Shown: piece after piece, positions 24,453-33,298 of the stretch
Layout: each line of letters begins with the position of its first letter
Position numbering within the stretch: position 1 is the first letter of the stretch
Assembly: GCA_035294305.1 (NCBI GenBank)
Contig: DATGLD010000044.1
Location: 1-64,000 of the forward strand
DNA from: DASRBN01 sp035294305
Lineage (GTDB): Bacteria; Chloroflexota; Ktedonobacteria; Ktedonobacterales; Ktedonobacteraceae
Length of the DNA: 64,000 bases
Direction: 5' to 3'
Notes under the pieces: model-generated
What the model was told of the DNA's origin: nothing
The model's input: only the letters and a program-made list of their open reading frames with translations
Database searches by the model: none
Program-made: the position numbers and the translations under genes

Positions 24453-26609
24453 GTGCATTTTTCAGACCTGGGCAGCATTTCACTCATATTAGCGTTGGGG
24501 TTTGCCATCCTGACGATGGTGGTAGCCGTACTTGGGGCGACGCGTAACATACCGCAGCTGGTCGCAAGCGCGCGGCGCTGTGTCCTGGTCGTTGCTTTTT
24601 TCCTGGTGCTGGCCTCGGCATCGCTCATTGCCTCGTTTCTCACGCATGACTTCGGCCTGACCTACGTTGCGCAGCATTCCAGCCTGTCGATGCCCTGGTA
24701 CTATACGACCGCGGCTTTCTATGGCGGGCAGGAAGGTTCGCTGCTCTACTGGGCGATGATGCTCTCGGTCTTCTCCGTCATATTCGTCTTCACATCGCGG
24801 CGGGCGCCTGCCATGCTGGTTCCCTATGTCACGGCCACCCTGATGGGCATCGAAGCGTTCTTTTTACTTATGTTGACGACCATCTCCAGCCCGTTTGTGC
24901 GCCTGCCCGTCCCGTTGCCGGATGGCGTTGGACTGAACCCGCTGCTGATGGACCCCGGCATGCTTATCCACCCACCCACGCTGCTGATGGGCTATATGAG
25001 CTTCTCGCTGCCTTTTGCTTTCGCCGTCGCAGCCATGATAACCGGCAAACTGGACAGCGATTGGCTGCGCTCAATCCGGCGCTGGACGCTGGCAGCTTGG
25101 TCGATTCAGACGGCGGGCCTCGTGCTCGGCGCATGGTGGGCCTATCACGTACTCGGCTGGGGCGGCTACTGGGGTTGGGACCCGGTCGAGAACGCCGCCC
25201 TTTTCCCCTGGCTAACATCAACCGCGTTCCTGCACTCCGCAATGGTGCAGGAGCGGCGCGGGATGCTTAAAGTATGGAATCTTGGCCTCGTCATCGCCTC
25301 GTTCGCGCTATCAATCTTCGGCACCTTCGAAGTGCGTAGCGGCCTCATCAGTTCGGTTCACTCCTTTGCCTATTCCGCCATCGGTGGCTATTTCCTTGGT
25401 TTCCTGTGCATTGTCGTCGTCTTCAGCACCGGCCTCTTCATCTATCGCCTGCCCAGGCTGCGGCCCGAGCACGAGTTCGAGTCCGTGGTCTCGCGTGAGG
25501 GCAGCTTCCTGCTCAACAACCTGCTGCTGGTTGGCATCACCTTCGCTACTCTGTGGGGCACGCTTTTCCCACTGATTTCGCAGGCTTTGAGCCGCCAGAC
25601 ACAGACGGTGGGACCACCTTTCTACAACTCGGTCGATGGGCCGCTCTTTATCGCGTTGGTACTTGCCATGGGTATCGGACCTCTGCTCGCGTGGCGGCGC
25701 ACATCGACGCGCACCTTGTGGCGCAATATCGGCATACCCGCGCTTGCCGCCGCCGCCTGTGCCGCGATTCTACCGCTTGCAGGCATTCGCGATATCTGGC
25801 CCAACATCGCGTTTGCTGTCTGCGCGTTTACTGCCGGGGCCATTCTCTACGAAATCTGGCGCGGTGTGCGCGTCCGGCACAGCCACGGCGAACCGTACCC
25901 GCTGGCGATCTACATGCTCATTCATCGCTATCGCCAGCGTTACGGCGGCTATATTGTTCACCTGGGGTTGGTCATGCTGGCCGTGGGCGTTATCGGCTCG
26001 CATTTCTTCCAGGCGCAGGCAAGCGCTACGCTTAGGCCCGGACAGGAAATTGATATCGCAGGCTATAAGCTCGTCTACTTCGGCAACATTGCGCAACAAT
26101 ATCCCAACGTAGTAGTAGAGACGGCCCAGCTACAGGTATGGAGTGATGGCCAGCTACAGGAATACATCTATCCCGGTCGTGAATTCTATGCCAATTACAG
26201 CAATCAGCCTTCCAGCCTGATTCCTATCACGACCTTCGGCCTGACCGACCTGTACGTCTTCCTGGACAACTGGAATGGCCCGGCCCAGGCTACCTTCGAT
26301 GTCTTTGTCAACCCGCTGGTTCCCCTCGTCTGGTACGGCGCCCTGCTCATGCTGCTCGGCGGCATCACCTGCTGGTGGCCCGAAAAACGCAGGCGGCGCA
26401 TCGACCGGTCGCTCTCACCAGAGGATATCCCGGTTACTGTAGGGGCGAGGGCAGAGTTGAGTAGAGAGGATACCCTGGTGGTCGCTGGCCGGGCCTCTGT
26501 AATCCAGGGTACCGGAACACAAGCAGTTGCTGGCCTTACTTCTCAAGCTGAAGAGAGTGATAGCGAAGTCAGGGATCTGCCGATTGGCGAGGAGGGAGCC
26601 ATTACATGA
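24453..26609 (+). CDS. ccmF: Cytochrome c haem lyase subunit CcmF
   Basis: A 718-aa membrane protein with about 13-15 helices. The tryptophan-rich WWAYHVLGWGGYWGWDPVEN is the haem-handling WWD motif of the CcmF/CcmC family. PPTLLMGYMSFS and LFPWLTSTAFLHS support CcmF, and an outward loop lies near the C-terminus. It ligates haem from CcmE to apocytochrome. The GTG start at 24453 has only a weak AGGGA. Its stop overlaps the start of ccmH by 4 bp. A cytoplasmic tail of about 60 residues is longer than usual. Confidence 0.92.
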   Translation: MHFSDLGSISLILALGFAILTMVVAVLGATRNIPQLVASARRCVLVVAFFLVLASASLIASFLTHDFGLTYVAQHSSLSMPWYYTTAAFYGGQEGSLLYWAMMLSVFSVIFVFTSRRAPAMLVPYVTATLMGIEAFFLLMLTTISSPFVRLPVPLPDGVGLNPLLMDPGMLIHPPTLLMGYMSFSLPFAFAVAAMITGKLDSDWLRSIRRWTLAAWSIQTAGLVLGAWWAYHVLGWGGYWGWDPVENAALFPWLTSTAFLHSAMVQERRGMLKVWNLGLVIASFALSIFGTFEVRSGLISSVHSFAYSAIGGYFLGFLCIVVVFSTGLFIYRLPRLRPEHEFESVVSREGSFLLNNLLLVGITFATLWGTLFPLISQALSRQTQTVGPPFYNSVDGPLFIALVLAMGIGPLLAWRRTSTRTLWRNIGIPALAAAACAAILPLAGIRDIWPNIAFAVCAFTAGAILYEIWRGVRVRHSHGEPYPLAIYMLIHRYRQRYGGYIVHLGLVMLAVGVIGSHFFQAQASATLRPGQEIDIAGYKLVYFGNIAQQYPNVVVETAQLQVWSDGQLQEYIYPGREFYANYSNQPSSLIPITTFGLTDLYVFLDNWNGPAQATFDVFVNPLVPLVWYGALLMLLGGITCWWPEKRRRRIDRSLSPEDIPVTVGARAELSREDTLVVAGRASVIQGTGTQAVAGLTSQAEESDSEVRDLPIGEEGAIT

Positions 26610-27148
26610 AACAAAAACGCTCGCTCCTCGTCATTCTTGCGGTCGTGGCTATTTTAGGAGCCACCTGGTCGCACGTCCTGCTAACAACGCCGCCACAAAA
26701 AACGCTTGACCAGGAAGTGCAAGACGTTGGCTCGCAATTGAAATGCCTCGTCTGCCAGGGTGAATCGGTTGCCGACTCGCCCGCTTTGCTGGCCCAGCAA
26801 ATGCGTGCCGTCATTCGCCAGCAATTGCAGTCCGGCAAATCGGAACAGGATGTGATCCAGTATTTTCAAGCGCGTTACGGCGATAAAATACTCTTCGCCC
26901 CCCCACAGCGCGGCTTCGATCTCCTGGCCTGGCTGGTCCCCGTAGCTATGCTGCTCGCCGGCGCGCTCTTGCTCTTCTTTGTTGTGCGCGATTGGCATAC
27001 CAGTTCACGCGGTGGGGCCGAGCAGGAGGATTCAGACCTTACAGGTGTAGATGAGGCTGAGATGGAACGCTATCGCCGGCAACTGGAGCAGGAGTTAGCG
27101 GACGATGACCCGCTATTTGCGCAAAGCACGATCGAGGAGGCAGGGTGA
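26606..27148 (+). CDS. ccmH: Cytochrome c maturation protein CcmH
   Basis: A 180-aa protein with an N-terminal signal/anchor, the CcmH/NrfF signature LKCLVCQGESVADSPA (redox Cys pair LKCLVC) and a C-terminal membrane helix (LLAWLVPVAMLLAGALLLFFVV), followed by a cytoplasmic acidic tail. It reduces or presents apocytochrome thiols to CcmF. It overlaps ccmF by ATGA and the next gene by TGATG, showing translational coupling. Confidence 0.93.
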   Translation: MKQKRSLLVILAVVAILGATWSHVLLTTPPQKTLDQEVQDVGSQLKCLVCQGESVADSPALLAQQMRAVIRQQLQSGKSEQDVIQYFQARYGDKILFAPPQRGFDLLAWLVPVAMLLAGALLLFFVVRDWHTSSRGGAEQEDSDLTGVDEAEMERYRRQLEQELADDDPLFAQSTIEEAG

Positions 27149-27564
27149 TGCAGGTGTTACCTTTCCTTGTCGCGCTACTGTTAGGGATGGCGGCACTGGC
27201 TTTTGTACTCTACCCGCTCTACCGCGAGAATCTTGTCAGGGCGTGGCCAGGGCATGGAGAAGAAAGTGCATCACCGAATGGCATGCCGCAAAATGGTACT
27301 CATGGCATCGTCTCAAGCTCCATAGTAAATGCCGCGGAGCGTGAGCAGATGGCTAAAGCGGCTTTGCAGGAGGTCGAACTGGATTACCAGCTTGGCAACC
27401 TGGAGGAGGCCGATTATCGTTCCTGGAAAGAACGCTATACGCGCCGGGCAATTCTGGCCATGAAATCACGCCAGAATTCCGAACAGGAACTTGATGCATT
27501 GATCGAAGCGCAGCTGCGGCGTATGAAAGAGGGAAAAGTTGTGGAGGAACATGATGAGGAATGA
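27148..27564 (+). CDS. CcmI-like short protein
   Basis: A 138-aa protein with one N-terminal membrane helix and a cytoplasmic or outward helical region, LQEVELDYQLGNLEEADYRSWKERY, which matches the N-terminal part of CcmI (ALRELEFDYxxGxLSEEDY). The TPR-bearing C-terminal half of classical CcmI is absent, so apocytochrome binding may be done by another protein. The ATG at 27148 has AGGAGG 7 bp upstream and overlaps the ccmH stop by one base. Confidence 0.75.
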   Translation: MQVLPFLVALLLGMAALAFVLYPLYRENLVRAWPGHGEESASPNGMPQNGTHGIVSSSIVNAAEREQMAKAALQEVELDYQLGNLEEADYRSWKERYTRRAILAMKSRQNSEQELDALIEAQLRRMKEGKVVEEHDEE

Positions 27565-28897
27565 TGTCCAAATGAGGCGTAAAATTCCATACAGGCAGGC
27601 TATCTGCATTACCGTAGCCACCCTGTTCTTTATGGTTTCTCTCACAGTATTTCCGCTTAGTGCCTCGGCCCGCTCCTACACAAGCCGCGCGGCAACGGGC
27701 CGCATCTATGGTCAGCTGCTGGACGGGACGAAGAAAAATGCGCCGGTCGTGGGTCAGAGCGTTACCTTACAGATGGCACAGGGCAACAACTCCAGCGATC
27801 TCGCGAAGGTGACGACGGACGCGCAGGGCAGATATTCGTTTAGCGGCCTGCAAACGGGAAAAACGATCAATTACGCCGTTTACACCCTCTACCAGGGGGC
27901 GCAATACGTGACGAATCTGATTGGCCTGAGCAGTAGGCCTGTACAGCAGGTCAACCTGACCGTCTACGATGCCACAACCAGCACCGGCAACATTGCCGTT
28001 GTGCAGGCCAGTGTCTTGATCGGGCAAGCGGATGCGCAAAATGGCCTCATCACTATTTCGGAAAGTTTCTTTTTCGAGAACCTGGGGAACACAACTTATG
28101 TGGGGTCATTGCAGGCCAGCGGAGGGAAGCCGAACGCGCTGCGTTTCGCGCTCCCGCAGGGAGCGCGAAAATTAACGCTCAGTGATGGCTTCGCAGGATA
28201 CCAGGTGATCCAGGTTGATCCGGGTTTCGCAACCAGTGCCGCCATTCCACCGGGCACGTCACAGTTCGCCTTCTCGTTCCAGGTGCCCTATACCTCAACG
28301 TCCTATGATTTCAGCTACACGGCGGTTTATCCCACTGTCTACTTCTCGCTGCTGCTGCCATTGAATATTCACGCCACCTCGAGCGGGTTGAATTCCGAGG
28401 GCCCGAAAACCACCCAGCAAGGCACATTTCAACTACTCGACACCAAACAATTGACCGCTGGCAACCAGGTTCACGCGGCCCTCGATGGCTTGCCGGCTCC
28501 CAAAACTGCTCCCGCGTCAACCTCATCAAGCCAGAATTATCTCTGGATCATCGCGGGACTGCTGATCATGCTGGCAATCATCGTCGTGACTTCGTTCGTC
28601 TATCGTGCGACGCGTCGCCGGCCGTCTGCGCACCAGAAACGTGCAGCGGTAGGTAAAGCAGGCTCGCACAAGCAAAAATCTCACGTTCAACCGGCTTCTA
28701 AGGGGGCCAGAAAGAGAGAGGAAACGTCCCAGGATCGCCAGCAGGCCCTCTTAGAAGAACTTTTAGAGCTTGATACAGCTTACGAAGCCGGCAAAATCAA
28801 AAAGTCCGAATACCAGGCGCGCCGCGCCAGGACGAAGGCGGAGTTGCGTACATTGATGAGCGTAGAGGCGCAGAAGGCGGGCAAGGGAAGATTATGA
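27554..28897 (+). CDS. Exported protein with carboxypeptidase-regulatory-like domain, in the ccm operon
   Basis: A 447-aa protein with a signal peptide (IPYRQAICITVATLFFMVSLTVFPLSASA), then a transthyretin-like/CarboxypepD_reg-type beta domain (GRIYGQLLDG... SLTV-type strands, about 45-130), a second beta-rich region (to about 300), one membrane helix (YLWIIAGLLIMLAIIVVTSFVY) and a basic cytoplasmic tail ending in LLELDTAYEAGKIKKSEYQARRARTKAE. The tail again resembles the CcmI-like helix (LELDxAYExGKI). It overlaps ccmI-like at the start and ccmA by 4 bp at the end, so it is firmly inside the operon. Function unknown; perhaps an apocytochrome chaperone complementing the short CcmI. Confidence 0.65.
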   Translation: MRNDVQMRRKIPYRQAICITVATLFFMVSLTVFPLSASARSYTSRAATGRIYGQLLDGTKKNAPVVGQSVTLQMAQGNNSSDLAKVTTDAQGRYSFSGLQTGKTINYAVYTLYQGAQYVTNLIGLSSRPVQQVNLTVYDATTSTGNIAVVQASVLIGQADAQNGLITISESFFFENLGNTTYVGSLQASGGKPNALRFALPQGARKLTLSDGFAGYQVIQVDPGFATSAAIPPGTSQFAFSFQVPYTSTSYDFSYTAVYPTVYFSLLLPLNIHATSSGLNSEGPKTTQQGTFQLLDTKQLTAGNQVHAALDGLPAPKTAPASTSSSQNYLWIIAGLLIMLAIIVVTSFVYRATRRRPSAHQKRAAVGKAGSHKQKSHVQPASKGARKREETSQDRQQALLEELLELDTAYEAGKIKKSEYQARRARTKAELRTLMSVEAQKAGKGRL

Positions 28898-29616
28898 GCT
28901 ACCTTTCCATCAAAGGTCTCAAAAAAAGCTATACATTCAAACCTATCTTGCGCGGCGTCGACCTCGATCTATGCCGGGGCGAGCGCGTTGCTTTGCTGGG
29001 TGCGAACGGTACGGGCAAAACTACCCTCCTGCGCATCTTGGCCGGCCTCACCAAACCGGACGCGGGCAGCGTCACCATCAACGGAATGGATATCGTCCAT
29101 GATGCCTTGCAGGCGCGATATCGCGTTGGTTTTGTCGCTCACCAACCGTACCTGTACGACGAACTGACCGCGCTGGAGAATCTGGTCTTCTTCGGCCGCA
29201 TGTACAACGTGAACGAGGTTCATGAACGCGCAGTTGCATTGCTGAATAAGGTTGGGCTGGCCAGGCGTGCGAGAGAGCGCGTCAGCGCTCTCTCGCACGG
29301 TCAGGCGCAGCGCCTCTCGCTTGCCCGCGCCCTGCTGCACTCGCCCCCACTGCTCCTGCTCGACGAGCCTGATACCGGTCTTGACGAAGGTGGAAACGAA
29401 CTACTGGCAGATATCTTGAATGAACACAGCGAACGCGGCGGCGCAACGCTGTTCACCACGCACAACCTTGAACATGCTTTAAGCTGGAGTGATCGTATCG
29501 CGATTCTGCATGCTGGACGCATAGTATATACTCGAGAGACAGAGGGACTGGAACTGGAAGACCTGCAAGAAACGTACCGCGAGGTGCTCAGGCCCAGGAC
29601 AAAGGTTTTATCATGA
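28894..29616 (+). CDS. ccmA: Haem exporter ATP-binding protein CcmA
   Basis: A 240-aa ABC ATPase: Walker A GANGTGKTTLLRILAG, signature SHGQAQRLSLARALL (an S-H-G-Q variant of LSGGQ), Walker B LLLLDEPDTGLD, and a switch His in FTTHNLEHA. With CcmB and CcmC it forms the complex that drives release of haem-CcmE. It overlaps its neighbours on both sides by 4 bp. Confidence 0.9.
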   Translation: MSYLSIKGLKKSYTFKPILRGVDLDLCRGERVALLGANGTGKTTLLRILAGLTKPDAGSVTINGMDIVHDALQARYRVGFVAHQPYLYDELTALENLVFFGRMYNVNEVHERAVALLNKVGLARRARERVSALSHGQAQRLSLARALLHSPPLLLLDEPDTGLDEGGNELLADILNEHSERGGATLFTTHNLEHALSWSDRIAILHAGRIVYTRETEGLELEDLQETYREVLRPRTKVLS

Positions 29617-30275
29617 TTTTTCTCAAGCAGGTACTGACAATTCTGTGGAAAGACATACGCTGCGAACTGCGCAGCAAGCAGACCTGGACGGGTATGGGAT
29701 TGTTCGCGCTGCTCGTGCTGGTGATCTTCAACTTCGCTTTTGACCTGCGCGTGGATAACAAGGCCGCGATTGCGCCGGGCGTGTTGTGGGTGGCGTTTGT
29801 CTTCGCCAGCCTGTTAGGGTTGGGCCGCACCATCGCCGCCGAGCGCGAAAAAGGCTCGCTGGATCGCCTGTTGCTCTGCCCTGTGGACCGCAAGGCCATC
29901 TACCTTGCAAAACTGCTAGGCAATTTGCTATTTATCGGAGTGGTAGAGATTGTAGCGCTGCCAATTTTCGCCGCGCTGTTCGATGTGCCGCTGTTTGGCG
30001 CGTTGCTTCCCATCGTCCTGTTCGGCACAGTGGGCATAGCAGCGGTCGGCACGCTGTTTTCGGCCATGGCGGCCGCGACGCAGGCGCGAGAGTTATTGTT
30101 GCCGGTGCTCGTATTTCCGTTGATCGTGCCGGTTGTTATCAGCGCGGTGCGCGCCACCGGTACTCTGATGGTGCCTGCGGCGAACGAACCACCCTGGTTA
30201 GGCCTGATGGCCGCATTCGACATCATTTTCCTGAGCGCGTCGATGCTCACGTTTGAATATGTGATTGAGGAATAA
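29613..30275 (+). CDS. ccmB: Haem exporter permease CcmB
   Basis: A 220-aa membrane protein with six predicted helices. VLWVAFVFASLLGLGRTIAAEREKG and a final hydrophobic pair are typical of CcmB. It is the permease partner of CcmA. Overlap of 4 bp with ccmA; its end is 4 bp before the ccmC start. Confidence 0.9.
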   Translation: MIFLKQVLTILWKDIRCELRSKQTWTGMGLFALLVLVIFNFAFDLRVDNKAAIAPGVLWVAFVFASLLGLGRTIAAEREKGSLDRLLLCPVDRKAIYLAKLLGNLLFIGVVEIVALPIFAALFDVPLFGALLPIVLFGTVGIAAVGTLFSAMAAATQARELLLPVLVFPLIVPVVISAVRATGTLMVPAANEPPWLGLMAAFDIIFLSASMLTFEYVIEE

Positions 30276-30279
30276 TTCT

Positions 30280-31023
30280 ATGGCATTAGTCAATCAAGAA
30301 ACCGGCCTCACACAGCAAGAGGCTGTCGCAAAAGCGAGGCGGCGGGAGCCAGGTCTACCGGTAGCCTCGCTGGTACTCGGCGCTCTGTCGCTTACCGGCA
30401 TGATGATCTCCATCTGGATGATCTTCCTGTACGCGCCGACGGATGCCATCGAGGGACAGCCGCAGCGCATCTTCTATTTCCACGTGCCCATAGCCTGGAT
30501 CGCCATGCTGGCTTTCGTCGTAGTCGCCCTGGCGGGCATCGGTTACCTGTGGAAGAAAGATGAGCGCTGGGACTGGGCAGCGCGTGCCGCCGCCGAACTC
30601 GGCGCGGTCTTCGCCACGCTTACCCTTATCACCGGTTCCATCTGGGGCAGAACCACCTGGGGCACGTGGTGGACATGGGATGCTCGCCTGACTACGACCC
30701 TGATTCTGTGGTTCATCTACATTGGCTACCTGATGCTGCGCAGCTATATGGGCCGTACCCACGCGAGCGCCCGCGCGGGCGCGGTGCTCGCAATCATCGG
30801 TGTTATCGATATTCCCATCATTTACGAGTCCGTTAACTGGTGGCGTACGCTGCACCCCCAGGCCGAAGTCGGCACGCCGGGAGCTTTACCACCGTCCGTA
30901 GTGCTGACCCTGATGGTCTCCCTGACGACATTTACACTATTTTATAGTTTCTTGATGATCCAGCTGTACCAGCTACAGCGCATGCAAGCCGTGGCTCAGC
31001 GTTTGCGCGCAAGCATGGAATAA
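30280..31023 (+). CDS. ccmC: Haem handling protein CcmC
   Basis: A 247-aa membrane protein with six helices. It has the WWD-type motif WGTWWTWDARLTTTLILWF and the flanking histidines in FYFHVPIAWIAM and SVNWWRTLHP. CcmC loads haem onto CcmE. The ATG at 30280 has GAGG 9 bp upstream; an in-frame TTG at 30265 inside ccmB is less likely. Confidence 0.92.
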   Translation: MALVNQETGLTQQEAVAKARRREPGLPVASLVLGALSLTGMMISIWMIFLYAPTDAIEGQPQRIFYFHVPIAWIAMLAFVVVALAGIGYLWKKDERWDWAARAAAELGAVFATLTLITGSIWGRTTWGTWWTWDARLTTTLILWFIYIGYLMLRSYMGRTHASARAGAVLAIIGVIDIPIIYESVNWWRTLHPQAEVGTPGALPPSVVLTLMVSLTTFTLFYSFLMIQLYQLQRMQAVAQRLRASME

Positions 31024-31040
31024 AAAAGGATGATATACTT

Positions 31041-31205
31041 ATGCAAGGAGTTTCTTACCTGGTGGCGGCTTACGCTATCGTCTGGCTGGGCCTGTTCGCC
31101 TATATAGCATTCGTCGCGCTGCGCATCCGCAGTGTGCGCACCGAACTCGCTGCCGTCGAAGAACTTGTGCGCGAACAGAACGAAAAACAGGATGCACATG
31201 CCTAA
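31041..31205 (+). CDS. ccmD: Small CcmD-like protein
   Basis: A 54-aa protein immediately after ccmC: one membrane helix (LVAAYAIVWLGLFAYIAFVALR) followed by a charged helical tail (VRTELAAVEELVREQ). Size, topology and place match CcmD, which stabilises the CcmABC-CcmE complex. AAAGGA lies 10 bp before the ATG. Its stop overlaps the start of the DUF3054 gene by 8 bp. Confidence 0.85.
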   Translation: MQGVSYLVAAYAIVWLGLFAYIAFVALRIRSVRTELAAVEELVREQNEKQDAHA

Positions 31206-31713
31206 AATAAGAGAGACAAAGAACCAGATAAACACCGGAGGCGCCCCTGTCGCCCAAAAAAATCCGTACGAACTGAAGCCAATGTCGCCCAGGCGTCGTG
31301 TGATCACACTGGTGATAGGCGATATCTTCGTTTTCCTGGTTTTTGCCTCCATTGGTCAGAACAGCCACGGAGAAGCGCTTTCCATACCTGGCATCATCTC
31401 TGTTGCCCTGCCGTTCGCGCTGGGCTGGTTTCTGGTTGCGCCGTTCGTAGGAGCATTTCGCGGCGATATCGTCTCGAATCCGCGCCGCATGGCGAATCGC
31501 ACGATTCAGGCCTGGTTTCTCTCGTGGCCGGTCGCAATGCTGCTGCGCTGGCTGATCGTGGACCGTACGCGCAATACCTCGCTCACTGGCTTTATCACGT
31601 TTGCCTTTGTGGTGTTGACGGTCAACATCGTACTCTTGCTGCTATGGCGCTGGCCTTTCGCTTTCAACAATAGCATTCGCGAGCGCGAGAGGCAAAAGCG
31701 CGAATCCGCATAA
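31198..31713 (+). CDS. DUF3054 family membrane protein
   Basis: A 171-aa protein with four membrane helices of the DUF3054 family: VIGDIFVFLVFASIGQNSHGE, then ALPFALGWFLVAPFVGAF and a final hydrophobic pair. The molecular function of the family is unknown. The ATG at 31198 overlaps ccmD; upstream in-frame codons (31132, 31192) lie inside ccmD and are less likely. It ends the ccm transcript. Confidence 0.8.
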   Translation: MPKIRETKNQINTGGAPVAQKNPYELKPMSPRRRVITLVIGDIFVFLVFASIGQNSHGEALSIPGIISVALPFALGWFLVAPFVGAFRGDIVSNPRRMANRTIQAWFLSWPVAMLLRWLIVDRTRNTSLTGFITFAFVVLTVNIVLLLLWRWPFAFNNSIRERERQKRESA

Positions 31714-31782
31714 TACTCTGCTGTATCAAGAAACCAGGGAATACCCTGGAGCGTGTCGTTCAAGGACTCAAGGATGAGGAGT

Positions 31783-32169
31783 CTAATCATCCGGCTCGAC
31801 AGTGATAGTCAGGTTCATGCCCGGCATCGTCGTACTGGTGACGTTATATGTCCCTTCAAGCGTGAAGACAACATCTGCTGCCTGGCCTGGGGCAATGCGC
31901 AGACCAGGCCCTTTCAACGCGGGCGGGTCGAAAGCGTACCTGCTGCAAATTTTATCCTCGCCCAGGCACAGCATCTGGGTAACACCCGTAGATGGATTTA
32001 CAAAATGCACAGTATCGCCCGCCTGGATGGTGATGCTGGTCTGCGAGAAACCATGAGGCGTCAAATCTACCTCCGGCGGCTTTTGATTCGCTCTATTGAT
32101 GACCGCAATTGCTCCGATGGCAAGCATTACGCATATGAATGCAATAAATATGATGGTCGACTTTTTCAT
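31783..32169 (-). CDS. Cupredoxin-like exported protein lacking canonical copper ligands
   Basis: A 128-aa protein with an N-terminal signal/anchor and a single Greek-key beta domain of the cupredoxin type (ITIQAGDTVHFVNPS, then GTYNVTSTTMPGMNLTITVE). In copper-binding members the last loop reads like YxCxxHPGM; here Thr and Met occupy the Cys and His positions (STTMPGM), so a type 1 copper site is unlikely. Cys residues in MLCLGEDKICS may form a disulfide. The ATG at 32169 has AAGG 7 bp upstream. It converges on the ccm operon end (69-bp gap). Confidence 0.65.
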   Translation of the reverse strand: MKKSTIIFIAFICVMLAIGAIAVINRANQKPPEVDLTPHGFSQTSITIQAGDTVHFVNPSTGVTQMLCLGEDKICSRYAFDPPALKGPGLRIAPGQAADVVFTLEGTYNVTSTTMPGMNLTITVEPDD

Positions 32170-32297
32170 CGAAGTACCTTCTTGATGTGTATGAGATAAA
32201 TATCCTGATGTAATCGTAGCATGGTTCGGTATTTTCGGCAACAGCGGAGCTACTAGGCTCTCCATCCTTTGGGGGGAATTTGGGGGAGCCCCGCCCT

Positions 32298-32321
32298 GGG
32301 CGCGATCAATCTGGCCCCTAC
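32298..32321. repeat. REP-like element, family 1 (reverse)
   Basis: GGGCGCGATCAATCTGGCCC followed by CTAC is the reverse complement of the GTAGGGGCC-GATT unit, lying in the divergent gap between the cupredoxin-like gene and the Uma2 remnant. Confidence 0.55.
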
Positions 32322-32528
32322 ACCCCCGGAATCACCCGGAAGGATGCAGACCCAAGGCTCTCCCCGCTTGTAGTGGGGATGTACCTGTGTTATCATTGAA
32401 TCGGTACGATATTCCCGCGACACAGCAACGTGCAGGAATGAATGCCAGCAATTTTAAAGAAAACGGGACGGGAGAAGGCGCTTTTAGGGGTGAGCGGCCT
32501 GCACAAGCGAGAGATACCAGGAGGAGCC

Positions 32529-33298
32529 ATGATCGAGCCAGGCAGTGAAAAAACCATTTCCTACTACTATGACAGCCATCCCACCGAGGAGGATTTGATG
32601 GGGGTATCATCCCAACATCATGTGGTGAGCGTGTACCTCGAGGAAGTTCTCAAATGGCTCTTTCGCCAGCAGTCGTGTGCTATTTATGTGAATCTCAACT
32701 TCTATGTGACCGATGACGAAGATGAGTATCCGACTGTGCTGGATGTGGCTGTCATTAAGGGGATACCGTATCGTGATGTAATCAGCTGGCGCATCGGCGT
32801 GACCGGGCCAGCACCTCAAGTGGTCTTTGAATTGGCTTCTGACAAGACCTGGAGGAGAAGCCCATCGCCTACAGTCAGATTGGTGTACGGGAATATTATG
32901 CCTTCGACCCACATGACCCTCCATTACCGTTGAGCAGGCGCAAAGGCAGGCGTCTGTTTGGCTGGCATCTCGATGCCGAAACGGGACTGATGAGCCAGGT
33001 GCAGCCAAGAATTGATGGCGCGTTGTGGAGTCCTGAACTCAATAGCTGGCTCAAGCCTGATGGCAAGTATCTCCGCCTCTACAACCGTCTGAATCGGCTG
33101 CGACCGACCAGGGGTGAGGTGGATGAGATGAAAGCTAGACGCGAAGCCGAGCGGGCGGAACGGGAAGCGTTGGCGCGTCAAATGGAAACTGAACGAGCGG
33201 AACAGGAAAGACGACGAGCGGAACAGGAAAGGCAACGAGCCGATACTTTAGCCGAAAAGTTGAGGGCGCTTGGCATCGACCCTGACCAGTTACTCTAA
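32529..33298 (+). pseudogene. Uma2-family endonuclease-like gene, frameshifted
   Basis: From ATG 32529 (AGGAGG 4 bp upstream), the first frame encodes a Uma2/DUF820 N-terminus (PTEEDLMG, LNFYVTDDEDEYPTVLDVAV, VVFELASDKTW) and then runs into unrelated residues and a stop at 32933. The second frame picks up LEEKPIAYSQIGVREYYAFD at about 32849 and continues through GRRLFGWHLDAETGL, RYLRLYNRL-like and a C-terminal coiled coil ending LRALGIDPDQLL at 33298. So a small deletion near 32845-32852 shifted the frame. Uma2 proteins are PD-(D/E)XK nuclease-like and common in this group. Tail-to-tail overlap with the kinase gene is 9 bp. Confidence 0.75.
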
